From: Agmasoma carcini (nom. nud.)
Lineage: Eukaryota > Microsporidia > Thelohaniidae
Assembly (NCBI GenBank): GCA_029232285.1
Contig: JAOXFI010000015.1
Coordinates: 1 to 64,000, forward strand
Length of the DNA stretch: 64,000 nt
Direction: 5' to 3'
Part shown: piece after piece, positions 21,157 through 32,070 of the stretch
Layout: every line of letters starts with the position of its first letter
How positions within the stretch are numbered: the first letter of the stretch is position 1
Position numbers and translations under genes: made by a program
The notes under the pieces: model-generated
Told to the model about the DNA's origin: nothing
What the model saw: only the letters and a program-made list of their open reading frames with translations
Databases searched by the model: none

Positions 21157-22644
21157 TTATTGTTCTTTTGCTTTGTTATTCCAGAATGTTTTAAATCCAA
21201 GTATAGCCATTCCAACAACAACAGTAAACAAGAGATAATTCTTAGCATTCGACTTCTTAGGCGGATAAAGTGGTAATTTATCTTCAAAGTATCTCTCAAT
21301 CGTTTCATGTGCAACCTTTTCAAAATTCTCCTCTGTTGGTATAATATTATTATAATACCACTTTGACTTAAATGGATTGTAAAACAACAAAGAGGGCGTC
21401 TTTACCTCTCCTAAAACACCATTAGCAAACTCAGGATACGTTTCTGCATCAAGCGTAGCAAATACAGTATTAATAAATGGGAATCCTAGATGTTTATCAG
21501 CACTAACCTTGTTAAACTTATCAACTAAGTGCTCACCTTCAGTAAGAAATAGAAACACTGGTTTAATACCATGAAATATGCTGTAGAAGTTGAAATTATC
21601 CAAATTGGTCACGTGGGGGAAGTGACTATGGAATATCCATTGGATAAGATCATTCTTATTCGTCGTACGGAATGGGCAAGTGAAGAATGTTGAATTCTTA
21701 TAAACTACAAAATTAATTTGTTCGTCTACTGTACCATTTTCAGTTGGGATTTTACCAGTAACATCAAACAGGGCAGGATCATTTGATCTGTAAATCTTAG
21801 CTCTAAATTTAAATTGCTGGGCTAGTTCATTAAAGTGTTCAGAGGCTGTTTCATAATTTTTGTATAAGACTAAGAAAATTGGCTCTCCATTTTCTAACTT
21901 TTTATTTTTAAGTTCTGATAAAGTGATATTTTGGAAGGCAGGCTCGTAAAGTTGCTCTGCATATTTAGACAATGCTTCAAACGTTTTTAATCCAAAGAAT
22001 GGAACGGTAGTACCATTATTGATAGCAACAATATGAGGGAAGGATGTTACGTTGTATCTATGAAGTATGTTTTTAGCTTCAGATTCGTGAATTTCAGATA
22101 TTTTGATTTTATTTTCAAAATCATTTGCAAGTTCTCTAAAAATACCTCTAAGTCCATCATTTTTGTTCTTATAGAATAATATTAAGTTTTGACCATCAAT
22201 TCCATGAACAAAGTTGTCATGGGTGAGTGTTTTTACCTTCGAATCTGGATCTTCTAGATCAATAGTAATATTTAAGGTTTTGTTGATCCATTCTTTGATC
22301 TGTTTAGCATTAGATAATCCTACTTTCTTGCCTATTGATTTAGTATCATTGGTTATTTCTAGTGTAGGGAAGCTTGTTGCGTTTTCACAGTCACATGATC
22401 TGCATTCAAGTTCTCTAAATTTGATATCTACGTCTGCTCTTTTGAGTTGTGATTTGATATCTTCATAAATAGGTGCAATTTTTCTACAAGGTGCACAGCC
22501 ATTGAGGTAGTATTTGTTCAATACTAACCCATTAGGGAGAGCTGGACAACTCTCAGAGGCATGTACTAGTGAATGCATGAGTAATGAAAGGAGACTCATG
22601 TTGTTTATCAAATTTTTTGAATTTATAGCTTTTTTCATAAACAT
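21157..22644 (-). CDS. Membrane thioredoxin-fold / protein-disulphide-isomerase-like protein
   Basis: A 495-aa ER-type protein. It has a signal peptide (about residues 1-30, LINNMSLLSLLMHSLVHAS), then a thioredoxin domain with active site CAPC (C50-C53) in YYLNGCAPCRKIAPIYEDI and the cis-Pro in SFPTLEI. A second thioredoxin-like domain without CxxC follows (about 140-240; NVTSFPHIVAIN), then further fold repeats without active Cys. A C-terminal TM helix lies at about 468-487, followed by a short KAKEQ tail. This resembles TMX3/EPS1-type membrane PDIs. It probably helps fold secreted, Cys-rich proteins such as the one at 41022-41648. No HDEL/KDEL is present; the TM helix would do the anchoring. 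Confidence 0.75.
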   Translation of the reverse strand: MFMKKAINSKNLINNMSLLSLLMHSLVHASESCPALPNGLVLNKYYLNGCAPCRKIAPIYEDIKSQLKRADVDIKFRELECRSCDCENATSFPTLEITNDTKSIGKKVGLSNAKQIKEWINKTLNITIDLEDPDSKVKTLTHDNFVHGIDGQNLILFYKNKNDGLRGIFRELANDFENKIKISEIHESEAKNILHRYNVTSFPHIVAINNGTTVPFFGLKTFEALSKYAEQLYEPAFQNITLSELKNKKLENGEPIFLVLYKNYETASEHFNELAQQFKFRAKIYRSNDPALFDVTGKIPTENGTVDEQINFVVYKNSTFFTCPFRTTNKNDLIQWIFHSHFPHVTNLDNFNFYSIFHGIKPVFLFLTEGEHLVDKFNKVSADKHLGFPFINTVFATLDAETYPEFANGVLGEVKTPSLLFYNPFKSKWYYNNIIPTEENFEKVAHETIERYFEDKLPLYPPKKSNAKNYLLFTVVVGMAILGFKTFWNNKAKEQ

Positions 22645-23028
22645 TCCGAAACTACGTTACGAACTATTTACAAACAAATATAAACGTTGTAAAGCATAGT
22701 TTTTATAGTGATTAAATAAATTATTATAGGTTAATAATTTTATTTACATAATATGAAACATTATTTTTTAATATCAATTAATACAAATATAGTAAAAATG
22801 TGATATTTAAAATTTAATATGTTGATTTTTAGTAAATACACTGAAACATATTTTCTTTCACTTGTTTAAAAAGGGTTTGAATTTCATATTAAGATCTTGT
22901 AAGTATTTAATACACAATACTACATTAAATATAAAAAAATATTAGAATATAATCATAAAATATAGTTTTGAAAGCATTAAAGTAGTCTTTAAAACAGATA
23001 AAAGTTTTTTTAGAAAAATAAAAATTTT
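22645..23028. other. Intergenic gap
   Basis: AT-rich sequence of about 380 bp between the PDI-like gene and tRNA-Met. No gene or repeat is seen. Confidence 0.4.
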
Positions 23029-23100
23029 AAGCAAGGGAAGGGTTCGAACCTACAACCTCTGGATTATGAGCCCAGTGTGCAACCATTACACCACCTTGCT
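23029..23100 (-). tRNA. tRNA-Met (CAU)
   Basis: On the minus strand the acceptor AGCAAGG pairs fully with CCTTGCT. Then come a D-arm (GTG..TAATGGTTG..CAC), an anticodon arm CTGGG-CTCATAA-TCCAG with anticodon CAT, and a T-arm GTAGG-TTCGAAC-CCTTC with one mismatch. A T-run follows the 3' end. A1:U72 and three consecutive Gs in the anticodon stem recall the initiator tRNA, but G31 faces U rather than C and the T-loop is TTCGAAC, as in elongators. The class is left open. The discriminator reads as T, which is unusual. No intron. Confidence 0.9.
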
Positions 23101-23292
23101 TTGAAAAGCTAAGAATATATAATTAAGTAATTAGAATATGTAAATAACTTTTAAATAAGACAAATTTAACTGTTTTAATTTTTTATATGGAAGTATAACA
23201 ATTAACATAAATTCTATAGAAATACTTTAAAATGATTGTTGTATATTATCAATGCCACAAACAATTTTTTTTTTCTTAGTTTAAAAAAATTG

Positions 23293-23309
23293 AAAAATTT
23301 TTATACTAA
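23293..23309 (+). promoter_or_regulatory. AAATTT-like start signal of LSG1
   Basis: aaaaattttt at 23293-23302 lies seven bases before the LSG1 ATG. The same block recurs at most genes of this window. Confidence 0.5.
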
Positions 23310-24359
23310 ATGGCTTTAGCAAAGAAGAAAACAAGTGGTTTAGCTACGCTTTTAATTCAAGATCGATTTGGTAAGAACAAAAGAAAGAACAAGAATGTAC
23401 AGCGATCATCGATAACTGAGTTCTCTGGGCTATCAAAGCTTAATGAACAATTAGATGTCAATGGAAGAGTCATTACTAACTCTAAAGAAGTTATCAATAC
23501 CAATGATATAGCCAGTACTTACTCTCATGTCCTTAATGCTCTTGATTTTACCAAATGTATCCCTCCTAGAGTACCATACAATGATTTGACTAAAAATGAA
23601 TATTCTAATATTGAATCATATGTTTTTAATTTTTGGAAAAGGCTTAATAAAGAGCTTATTTTTGAGAGAAACATTGAAATATGGAGGCAGTTCTGGATTA
23701 CATGTGAAAGGGCTCAGACTATTATACAAATTATAGATTTTAGAAATCCTGAATTTTTCCTTTGTTCTGATGTCTTTGATTTATATCCTAAGAAAAAACA
23801 TGTCGTTTTTGTTAACAAGGCTGATTTATATGTTGAAGGGTACGAAAGTTCAAATATATTTTTGAAAGGGTTGGAGAGCAAAGGTGTGATAGTTTATAAA
23901 TACTCTAGTTCGAATGATATATTTGATTTTAAGCTTGAGGGTGTATGTGGAATGATAGGGTATCCTAATGTTGGTAAGAGTTCAACTATAAATATGATTG
24001 TTAGGACTAAAAAGGTTAAGGTTAGTAGTACACCTGGTAAAACTAAGTATATACAGACTATTGAAACACCTCAGTTTACTCTACTTGACTGTCCTGGATT
24101 GGTATTTCCTTGTCATAGTAAAATTGATCTTATTTTGCATTCTATTTTAAATATTGATCAAACTATTGAAATTGGTACTTTTTCTGAACATATTATTGAT
24201 TTCATTGGATCTGATAAGATAAGAAGTCATTATGGTATCTCATGTGATCATTATGATATATTAGAAGCTTTTTCGTTTGAAAAGGGCTGGGTTAAGAGCA
24301 AATGTCTTAAAATCATAACTAAAGACTTTGCTGCTGGTAATATATCATATTTTGGGTGA
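23310..24359 (+). CDS. LSG1: LSG1-type GTPase for 60S subunit maturation
   Basis: Lsg1 is a circularly permuted cytoplasmic GTPase that releases Nmd3 from the pre-60S ribosomal subunit. The 349-aa protein shows the permuted G-motif order: G4 NKAD (169-172), then G1 GYPNVGKSS (217-225), G2 TPGKTK (241-246) and G3 DCPG (260-263). The family signature FERNIEIWRQFW..CERAQ..IQIIDFRNPEFF (about 118-150) and the upstream IPPRVPYNDLT are both present. Human and yeast relatives are about 640 aa. The large inserts and C-terminal extension are missing here, but the catalytic core is complete. Confidence 0.9.
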   Translation: MALAKKKTSGLATLLIQDRFGKNKRKNKNVQRSSITEFSGLSKLNEQLDVNGRVITNSKEVINTNDIASTYSHVLNALDFTKCIPPRVPYNDLTKNEYSNIESYVFNFWKRLNKELIFERNIEIWRQFWITCERAQTIIQIIDFRNPEFFLCSDVFDLYPKKKHVVFVNKADLYVEGYESSNIFLKGLESKGVIVYKYSSSNDIFDFKLEGVCGMIGYPNVGKSSTINMIVRTKKVKVSSTPGKTKYIQTIETPQFTLLDCPGLVFPCHSKIDLILHSILNIDQTIEIGTFSEHIIDFIGSDKIRSHYGISCDHYDILEAFSFEKGWVKSKCLKIITKDFAAGNISYFG

Positions 24360-24499
24360 TTGTTTATATTTAAGTGATTAATAAATAAATTTATGATTAT
24401 AAGATTAATATTTTAGTAGCCATAGTAAATAAATAACGGTATTATGGGTCAATGTGTAGAATAACGACCCAGTATAGCTTTAACAACATATATGAAGTA

Positions 24500-25030
24500 A
24501 AACATGAATATATTAATTTGTATAAGGTTCTTAAAGAGTTCTGATCACCACGTAGAACGTTTGAAGCAAAAGTTAACTAGGCTATAATAGGTTAGGGTGA
24601 TGAAAGGGATGCAAATAACCTTGCTCACTTTAATTAGCGATAAATAGACTTTCTTCATATTATCTAAACTGGTTGACTCAAGATCTTGAATATATAATTT
24701 GGTCAGTGTCTTTAAAGTTTGGTGTCACAATTTAGGAAACATGAATCTTACTTTTGATGCAATTTTTAGTTATGTAAAGATGATCATCTTATCAATTATC
24801 AATAGCTAGCTGAACATGGCAATCTAGCTAGTATAAACAAACTAATCAGAAGAGAGTAAGCAGCTTTCGAATGGAAATGTTCTGACAATCATAGTGGACT
24901 TCATTCCTTAATAATTTCAATTATAAAACTTTACCTATAAAAGGCCTTTAGCAATCAAAGCATGATAAGCGAATAGGCGGTGTGTAGCATTAAAATTACC
25001 ACCCTTGTTGTTATATGCGTGTTGATTTAA
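24500..25030 (+). repeat. Dispersed non-coding repeat, copy 2
   Basis: Shares ordered blocks with the copy at 58.5-58.9 kb (minus strand): caccacgtagaacgtttgaagcaaaagttaactaggcta, then caaataaccttgctcactttaattagcgataaatagac, then caatcaaagcatgataagcg. Compare cacccccgtggtagggttggaagcaatggctaattgggcta, cagataaccttgttcattctaactagctaaagatagac and ccaaagcacgattaat there. No open frame crosses it. Confidence 0.6.
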
Positions 25031-25167
25031 TATTTTCCAATATGGTATATCTCAATTAAATAAATTTATATTAGAGAAATACAACTAATTTCAATGATAT
25101 TCTCATCAAGATGTGATCAATAGATGTTAATAAGGATATATTTTAGATAATCAAACTGTGTATTTAT

Positions 25168-25284
25168 AAAATTTAGTCTTGTTAGAGACTCGAACTCAGA
25201 ATCAATAGATGTTTATAAAGATAAACTTTAAATAATTAAAATTTAGTCTTGTTAAGGACTCGAACTCAGAATCAGTAAAATTTA
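25168..25284 (-). repeat. Two direct repeats with a tRNA box-B-like core
   Basis: The plus strand reads aaaatttagtcttgttagagactcgaactcagaatcaatag and, about 67 bp later, aaaatttagtcttgttaaggactcgaactcagaatcagta. On the minus strand the core is gattctgagttcgagtc, fitting the pol III box B (GWTCRANNC). There is no full cloverleaf. A weak third partial unit (gatcaatagatgttaataagg) precedes them. Confidence 0.65.
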
Positions 25285-25777
25285 TAATATTAAAAAACTG
25301 TTAAAACTAAACAAAATAACTAAGTATTCTTGAACTTAGCTACGAAACATTAAGAAAACAAGCTGATATTATAAATTCTAACTCTAAATTATCATATTTT
25401 TCATATTTTACACCATTTTTGGTATTTTAAACTTTTTGTTAAAATAAAAATAGTTGATAATAATAACTTATATGTTTTATATAATATTAACCAACTCTAA
25501 ATACAAATATTACATCACCTTCCATACACTCTCAACTACATTTTAATATATATGTAGTATAATATCTAAAAAGTAAGTTTTAGTCTAAATATAATAAAAT
25601 ATAAAATATAATCATATTTATATGATATAAACTACAAAATCTATATTTATATAAATAAAATACCACAATCCTTTATATTAATTAATATTGCTACTCTCAT
25701 TACCAATTTATACTAGAATTTCTTTTTTCTTATATTTTTTTAAATTTTATACAAAATTTTTAAAATTTTCTATCATC

Positions 25778-26668
25778 ATGGTAAGAAAACCTGTTAAGAC
25801 GACTCTCAAAAATGTAACTAATGTAAAAGTCAATAAAAAGTCTTTAGAACTAAGTGAACATGAAAAGTCTGTCTTTAAATACCATGAATACACTGAAAGA
25901 ACAGAGATATGTTTGATTCCAAAGTATATAGAAGTAGTTTCTGAATATTTCGAATCTATTGACAGTCCCTATGATTACGAAAGTACTTTCGTGCCATTTG
26001 AAACAAGATCATATCTTATTGATTGGGTCATAAATTGCCACGAGCGTTTGTGCTTATGTGATGATACTCTTTTCTTTACAATATTTTTCATTGATCGATT
26101 TCTAAACAAAAGAAATATAAACAATGAGAAATTACAGCTGGTTGGGATCACTGCATTGGTTATAGCAGCAAAATATGAAGAGGTGTTGTCTCCTGAGTTG
26201 GATAACTACTTGTCACTGTGCCATGATGGCTATACCAGGTCAGATATTAAGAGTGCTGAGAAGTTTATGTTATATTCTATGAATTATGAGATCAACTATG
26301 TAAATCCGCTATTTTTTCTAAGAAGAGCAGCTAAGGCCTGCAATTATGATGCTAAGACTCGTAAAATGTCTAAATATTTTCTTGAACTTATGCTTTTGAA
26401 TGATAAGTGTTGTAAGTATTCATCAAAGGTTATTTGTACCACTGCCATGTATATGGCTAGGAAGGTGTGTGGGACTGATTTAAATAAGAATTTGTTTTTT
26501 TTTTATACAAAAGTGACACAATCTGAAATTTCGAAGTGTTTTTATTTATTAATAGGAATTTTGGTAGATGATCAAATTTATGAGAATTTAGAAAGGAAAT
26601 ATGGGAAGAACAGTTTATATGAAGTTGGTCTTAAGGCGAGGAAGTTTGCTAAAGAACATTTTAAATAA
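25778..26668 (+). CDS. B-type (mitotic) cyclin
   Basis: This cyclin would activate a CDK1-like kinase for mitosis. From the ATG at 25778 it is 296 aa. The cyclin N-box starts near TRSYLIDWVINCHERL (compare R.iLvDWl.evh), then LFFTIFFIDRFLNKRNINNEKLQLVGITALVIAAKYEE, which is the most typical stretch. The C-terminal cyclin box follows (EINYVNPLFFLRRAAKACNYD... AMYMARKVCG). The frame is open 30 codons further upstream, but that part is hydrophobic and AT-driven. The ATG at 25778 follows aaaatttttaaaattttc and a tcatcATGG context, so it is preferred. The destruction box normally found near the N-terminus is not obvious. Confidence 0.85.
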   Translation: MVRKPVKTTLKNVTNVKVNKKSLELSEHEKSVFKYHEYTERTEICLIPKYIEVVSEYFESIDSPYDYESTFVPFETRSYLIDWVINCHERLCLCDDTLFFTIFFIDRFLNKRNINNEKLQLVGITALVIAAKYEEVLSPELDNYLSLCHDGYTRSDIKSAEKFMLYSMNYEINYVNPLFFLRRAAKACNYDAKTRKMSKYFLELMLLNDKCCKYSSKVICTTAMYMARKVCGTDLNKNLFFFYTKVTQSEISKCFYLLIGILVDDQIYENLERKYGKNSLYEVGLKARKFAKEHFK

Positions 26669-27419
26669 ATATGTAATAATAAATGAGTGATGATAAGATT
26701 TTGTTAGTTTAAATATTAAACTTTATGATTTTGAACAATTTAATATTTTTGATCAACTTATTATTAATATTTTAAAGATTGATCAATAATTATTAGATAG
26801 AGACTTATTGATGCTGTTGGTCATTAGTTAAAGACTTAAGAATTATAATTGTATCCAAATTGGTAACATCTTATCATCAATACAGTTATGGCTATGATTT
26901 ATCTAAATAAAATAATAATTTAATAATGGGAATTTGTATAATATTCAAACCCCACCTATTAATTATGTTACTTTGAAAAATGATACATATTCTTCACTCT
27001 TATAGTAATTTTTAGTTCAATTTATAAAGCTGAAAACCAAAATATAAACAAATTATATAAATCTGTGTATTTACAAGTATAAAGGGGCTATAAACAAACA
27101 AATCTAACAATTTATTGCTTAAGAAAGCCAACTTGACTATCATAAGCATTGTATATGTGATGGTTAGTAATGTTAACCATAATTTCATAAGATTTGAGGC
27201 TAAAGTGTTTATAAATTACTTTAAATAGACTTATTTTAAAATATTAGTTTAATTTAGCTTACGTAGGAGTAGCATTATTTAGTTATTATTAAGTGAAGGA
27301 AAATAGGATCAAAGGGATTTGAAAGCAATGATATTACGTTATTAATAGATGGGTAAATATTATTAAAGGTAAATTAATTTGATGATTGATAATTACCTTA
27401 GGTTATATCAAAACAGCTA
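26669..27419. other. Intergenic AT-rich stretch
   Basis: About 750 bp with no open frame of note and no recognised repeat. Confidence 0.4.
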
Positions 27420-27760
27420 AATCAACTATAATATATCAGAATACTAAAGCGGGGTAGTGGATATATGAATAATCTTATTCACTCTCGGAAACTATTTGCA
27501 GTCGATAGAAAAACACTTCCTCCAATGGTAGAGAATTGCCATTTCTTGTAAAATATAGGCTTGTTGGTGTGTATAATAGCACTAAACCCAGCTACAAACT
27601 TATCTTATAAAGCATGTCTTGAGTTTATCGTCACTTCTATGATGGTATGACAATAAAGTTTTTGTAATGTCTTTCCCAAAACACGATAAGTGTATGTTCA
27701 CTACCTATCTCTCTACATTTTATTCTGTTTGCATTTCTTAATTCTATCAGATTTTAATTC
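27420..27760 (+). repeat. Dispersed non-coding repeat, copy 3
   Basis: Ordered blocks match the 58.5-kb copy (minus strand): ctaaagcggggtagtgg, then aatcttattcactct, then cactaaacccagctacaa, then cccaaaacacgataagtgt. The last block contains aaaacacgataagtgt (27678-27693), identical to 60213-60228. More AT-rich than the 58-kb copy. Confidence 0.65.
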
Positions 27761-28555
27761 TCGATTCTGCTATTCTGGGTTGACTGATAATTAAGATTCT
27801 TTGTAAAACCCCAAAAACAAGTAGATTGGTCTCCAATCGATACTACTTAGTGTTTTTTTTATAAATTTTATCTAAGAAAACATATCGGGGTAATAAAGCC
27901 ATTATTATTTTATGTTAAATACAGAACATCAGTTTTATCAGGGTATAAAATTTAATATTTAATAAAATAACAAATATACGTTTGGCATGAATCATGAAGT
28001 TTTTATTACATTATCAGAATATATTTTGTCCAATAAATTCCAAAGGAAATATGATACTATCATATAAGATATATTATTCATTTTTTGTATTCTATAAAGA
28101 CATATATAAATAAAAAACAAAACATCAAATACATGAAAAATACAATATAATAAATTTTATCCTGTGTTATAATAAAAGATTTACATGTTTTCATGCTTCT
28201 TACAAGGTTATTAAAAATCAATGAATATGCTGTACCAAATGCACTACTAATGAGCTAAGAGGTCTCAATTGTATCAAAAAGTGATATTATTATGGTGTTG
28301 TTTGGATATGTGATATCAAAAGAAACATTGATAATATATGTGAATTTGTAATTTTCTAAATATTTTTAATCAAGTTAAATTATACTATAGCATATAATGG
28401 TGTTTATTTAATATTTAAATTTTAATAAATAAAATGGTTTTAAAATCGAGTTTTTTATTTAATTTCTTATATTCTGAATAAAGACAATGAAAACATCACT
28501 ATGCTGCCTCTTAGATCTCTGCCAGTATATAAGATCTAGATTGAACTGAAATGTA
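27761..28555. other. Intergenic stretch, nothing recognised
   Basis: AT-rich, about 800 bp, lying between a dispersed repeat and a Merlin relic. It may be eroded transposon sequence, but no landmark is visible. Confidence 0.35.
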
Positions 28556-28559
28556 CTAT

Positions 28560-29200
28560 ATGTTACACCTCTCATTTTTTTGAGTATTTTGATTTTACTA
28601 TCTAGCCAAGGTTTTTCTATGGCCTGAAATGTGCACAAGTCAGTGAATCGAAATATTTAGATTGATGGTGATATACGCATTATTAAGATCGTTTAGATTT
28701 GAACAATTTCGCCATTCTTCTAGAAATATAAGTGAGCCTTCCTCCACTTATCTTTGTATATTTGGTATTAATGTTGACCTATCTCTCTTCTCAACATAAA
28801 AACCATAATAATCTTCTTTAACTTAATCAAACACTAAATAATATCGACTCTATTTCCAAAATTCCTATTATCATTATATTTGTTTCAGGATCAATCAAAC
28901 CTGCTAATTCATACCCCGTAATAAGCGATACCTGTTACTCCTTCTTCTTCCTATAAAATTGTATTCTTTTATTTGTATAGGTTGTTCTATGGTCGCTAAT
29001 TCTTATTTCTTTTGTAATTTATGTTATTTCCGAACAAATTTCACAAAATATTTTGAACTTATTACAAATTGTGTCACTACTTCTACCAGTTAATTTCTAG
29101 ACCGTTTTATATGGCATTTATGGTAAAATAGGAAGCCAATTCCAATATTTGACAAATTGTCAATTTTGATGTTCTTATTTCATATATATTCAAAAAAAAA
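28560..29200 (-). pseudogene. Merlin (ISXO2-like) transposase relic
   Basis: Minus-strand frames give, in order from 29170 down: ILELASYFTINAI, the segment with a TVTQFVISSKYF reading, GYELAGLIDPETNI near 28920-28880 (compare 'g.WvFGlIDPeT'), RRDRSTLIPNIQR near 28785-28745 (compare 'dRs..TLiP.I..yV'), and EEGSLIFLEEWRNCSNL near 28740-28690 (compare 'GS.I.sD.W..Y..L'). This is the ISXO2/Merlin order. Stops and frame changes make it a pseudogene. It is oriented like the 11-kb copy. Confidence 0.6.
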
Positions 29201-29533
29201 AATTATTTATTATTTAAGCAATAGGTTTGACAGTTTCTTTTTCTTACACTTCAATGCTAAGATAATATCTCTATCTCTTTTTTAGCTTCTCGTACGTTTC
29301 TTCCACAACGATGGTAGGTTCTTACTTCGGCTATTTCATCTATTAGACCACGTTTTCTTAAAAAAATCAATTATTTTGACCTAAGCCTTTATAATATTTT
29401 AAAATTCGGTTGCTTTCATGAATTTGCTTATATAACTAAATGTTTGTCATTATTTACTCATAAGATATATTAAACATTCAATTCTTTTATTCTGTACAAA
29501 AATATTAAAAATTATTAGACTATAAATTATTTA

Positions 29534-30840
29534 CAGGGTTTGTAAAAAACTGGAAAAGCTATTATGACTCTACTATTGCATGCTTAGCGAGGTTCTTTTT
29601 TAATAAACACAATAACCTTATATAATACAGTTTATTATATTTCATAACAATGTAAATTAAAGCTCAAAATATCAAATAATAGCAAAAAACCCGAGAATTC
29701 GATTTCCTTCTCATTTAAGATTTGAGTTTTATATAATAAACCTTTTAATGGGTAAATATAAATCTGATTTAATATAAGGGTGGGTTGTAGCATTAAATGA
29801 TTCAGATTACAAACTTAAAGAAATCACTGAAAGGGTTAAATTATCTATTAATACAGTATATGATATATGTAAAAGTATAATATTAATGGTACATTAAAGA
29901 AAAATACTTAAGGGTGCCTGCTTTAATTAATGATAAAAATAAGAATAAATTGAACAAAATTGTGTGAAAGGCGCCGCTAATTACATAAAATAAAATCCAA
30001 AAATAGTGAGTAAGGCTTAAATATATAGTTTACATGGTGTTAGAGATTAGTTGGATTGTGATGGTTCTAGAGGATGTGTGTCTATACGTAAGCCTCTTCT
30101 TTGGATAGGTTAAAATTGGCAAAAAAGTGTATTTATTAGAATAATAACGTTTGGAAAATTTTATGAAGTGATGAATCATCATTTTAATTATTTTTGAACA
30201 AAGAAAGGCAGTATTGTTGATGAAGAGAAGATACAGTTCTAATCACAAACATCTTGTGCCAACAGTTAAACAAGGAAGAAATAAAATTATGGTATAGGGT
30301 GTTTTATCTGCCGGAGTTGGCAATTTGGTTTTAATAGAAGGTAAAACAAAAAACAAATATATTGATATTTTTATTGAGAAACTTAAATACTCTTTGAATA
30401 AATTAAACCTTAAAAATTATATTTTTAACAAGAAAATAAACCTAAAAATACATCAAAACATACTCAAGAATTCTTTAGTTTAAAGAAGATCAAAAAATTG
30501 AGTAAACAGCTCAATCTCTAGATTAAATCCAATTTAGCATCTTTAGGCTTATTGTGGATCAAAATGCAAGGTTTTAAAGCTAAAAATACTGATAAATTCG
30601 TTAAATAAAATAAAGCGTATTTAGTATAACATACTTAAGTGATATTTGTAAAAACCTTGTTAGAAGCATAGAGAAATGTGGTCGTTGTTTAACTAAATTT
30701 ATTTTACAGATTTTTGCTACATTATTTAATTGATTTACATTGCTATAAAATATAATGATTGTGTTTATTTAAAAAGAAATTCAACTCCAACATGCACTGG
30801 TAGAGTCATAATAGATTTCCGATTTTATTTGCAAACCTTA
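29534..30840 (+). mobile_element. Tc1/mariner element with about 50-bp terminal inverted repeats
   Basis: The ends form a long inverted repeat. The left end (cagggtttgtaaaaaactgg... from 29534) matches the right end in reverse complement, with a perfect 15-mer ctattatgactctac at 29559-29573 and its complement at 30800-30814. Both ends are next to TA. The plus-strand interior gives a helix-turn-helix DSDYKLKEITERVKLSINTV near 29800-29860, SAGVGNLVLIEGK...YIDIFIEKLK near 30310-30390, and a damaged terminal box (SRLNPI.HL) near 30515-30540. The transposase frame is broken several times. Confidence 0.8.
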
Positions 30841-30899
30841 TATATAAATTTATTATAATTGTATGTTACAAATAAATATTTTACAGCAAACATATATAC

Positions 30900-31500
30900 A
30901 AAACTATTATAAGTCTAATCGTTATTAGATAAAAATTTTCAAACCACTTTGACCGATAAATTTTTAAAATCCCTCGTTGTGTGTTTGGTATAATTATCCT
31001 GTTAAAAATTGGATTGTACTAGGAGCATTATAAATTATCAACATGTTTGTCTTCATTTTACCATCTATCATAACCAAATTACCAACACCAGCAGAAAAAA
31101 GATTCAAACCATAATTTTACCTCTTTTGTATTTAATTATTGACACAATATGGTTGTGATCTTTAACCACATCTTTTATTCGCCAACAATACAGCCTTTCT
31201 TTGTTAATAAATAGTTTAGATGATGATTCATAACACCATAATGCACTTATTCGCATATTGTTATAACAAATCTGTCCTAGGCGAGATAAATATTTTTCCG
31301 AAGAAGATGCTTGCTTATAACAACACACCCTTTCAAACTTTCACAATTAAACCAGCATTGAATAATGTGTGAGCTTTCCTTCATATTTTATCTTTTTTAA
31401 GACAATCACGTACACATTTTCAATAATTCTTATTTCAATTATACCATAAATATCGTACTTTTTACATATATCATGTAATTTATTCAAGTTTAAAATCCAA
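30900..31500 (-). pseudogene. Second Tc1-type transposase fragment
   Basis: The minus strand gives RLYCWRIKDVVKDHNHIVSI.KYKRGKIMVW near 31190-31105. This runs on to ISAGVGNLVMIDGKMKT..., QDNYTKHTTRDFK and KWFENF down to about 30930. These correspond to Tc1 'KrGkimVWG.fs..G.g.L..idgk', the QDN..kHt catalytic box and the following wf segment. It abuts the element at 29.5-30.8 kb but points the other way. The open piece at 31104-31328 is part of it. Ends not found. Confidence 0.65.
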
Positions 31501-32070
31501 ACCCTTTAATGCAATAACTTGGCCTATAATAAAATTAGATATTTGTTCATCGTAAATTATCTTTTTATAAAATTAAATTGTAAAGGTGCAGTATTGTATT
31601 TCCCTAATTTTAATCTAATATTTGGTATTTTTAATTAATATATATTAGAATAAAAACAAAAATACAATTTATTGTTTATTTTTAAGTTATTTACTCTGGT
31701 GGTGTCATAATGGGGTTTTAGTTTATTTTGCTAGTCCTGTATACACGTAATTATTAAAAATATATAAAAGTCATACACGCTGTCAATAACTCTAAATAAT
31801 TAAAAATTATATATGGAAACAAGAAGATTAACTTACACCATGTACAATGTACTATAAAAATAATAATTTGATAGGTAACCTAACCTATATCCAGATCAAT
31901 AGACTGATACAATATATTAAATACAATGTGATAACCTTAAGTATAAAATTATATACCAAAGCATATAATTATATTTGCACGCCAATATTAAATGGAATAT
32001 TTTTTTTTATAATACAAACTTTTATAAATTTATTTATTAACAAACAAATTTTTATTAACTTAGCTAACCC
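31501..32070. other. AT-rich gap before NIF3
   Basis: About 570 bp. No gene: the open frame at 31847-32092 is hydrophobic AT sequence that overlaps the NIF3 start in another frame. The NIF3 start itself shows aaatttttattaacttagctaaccc-ATG. Confidence 0.45.

Larger units (their letters stand above)
24360..25777. other. Intergenic region carrying dispersed and box-B repeats
   Basis: About 1.4 kb without a gene. It holds a copy of the dispersed repeat (about 24500-25030) and the box-B-like pair at 25168-25284, listed separately. At 24448-24474 an inverted pair tgggtc/gaccca brackets a 15-base loop; it may be chance. The last 400 bases are plain AT-rich sequence before the cyclin gene. Confidence 0.5.
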
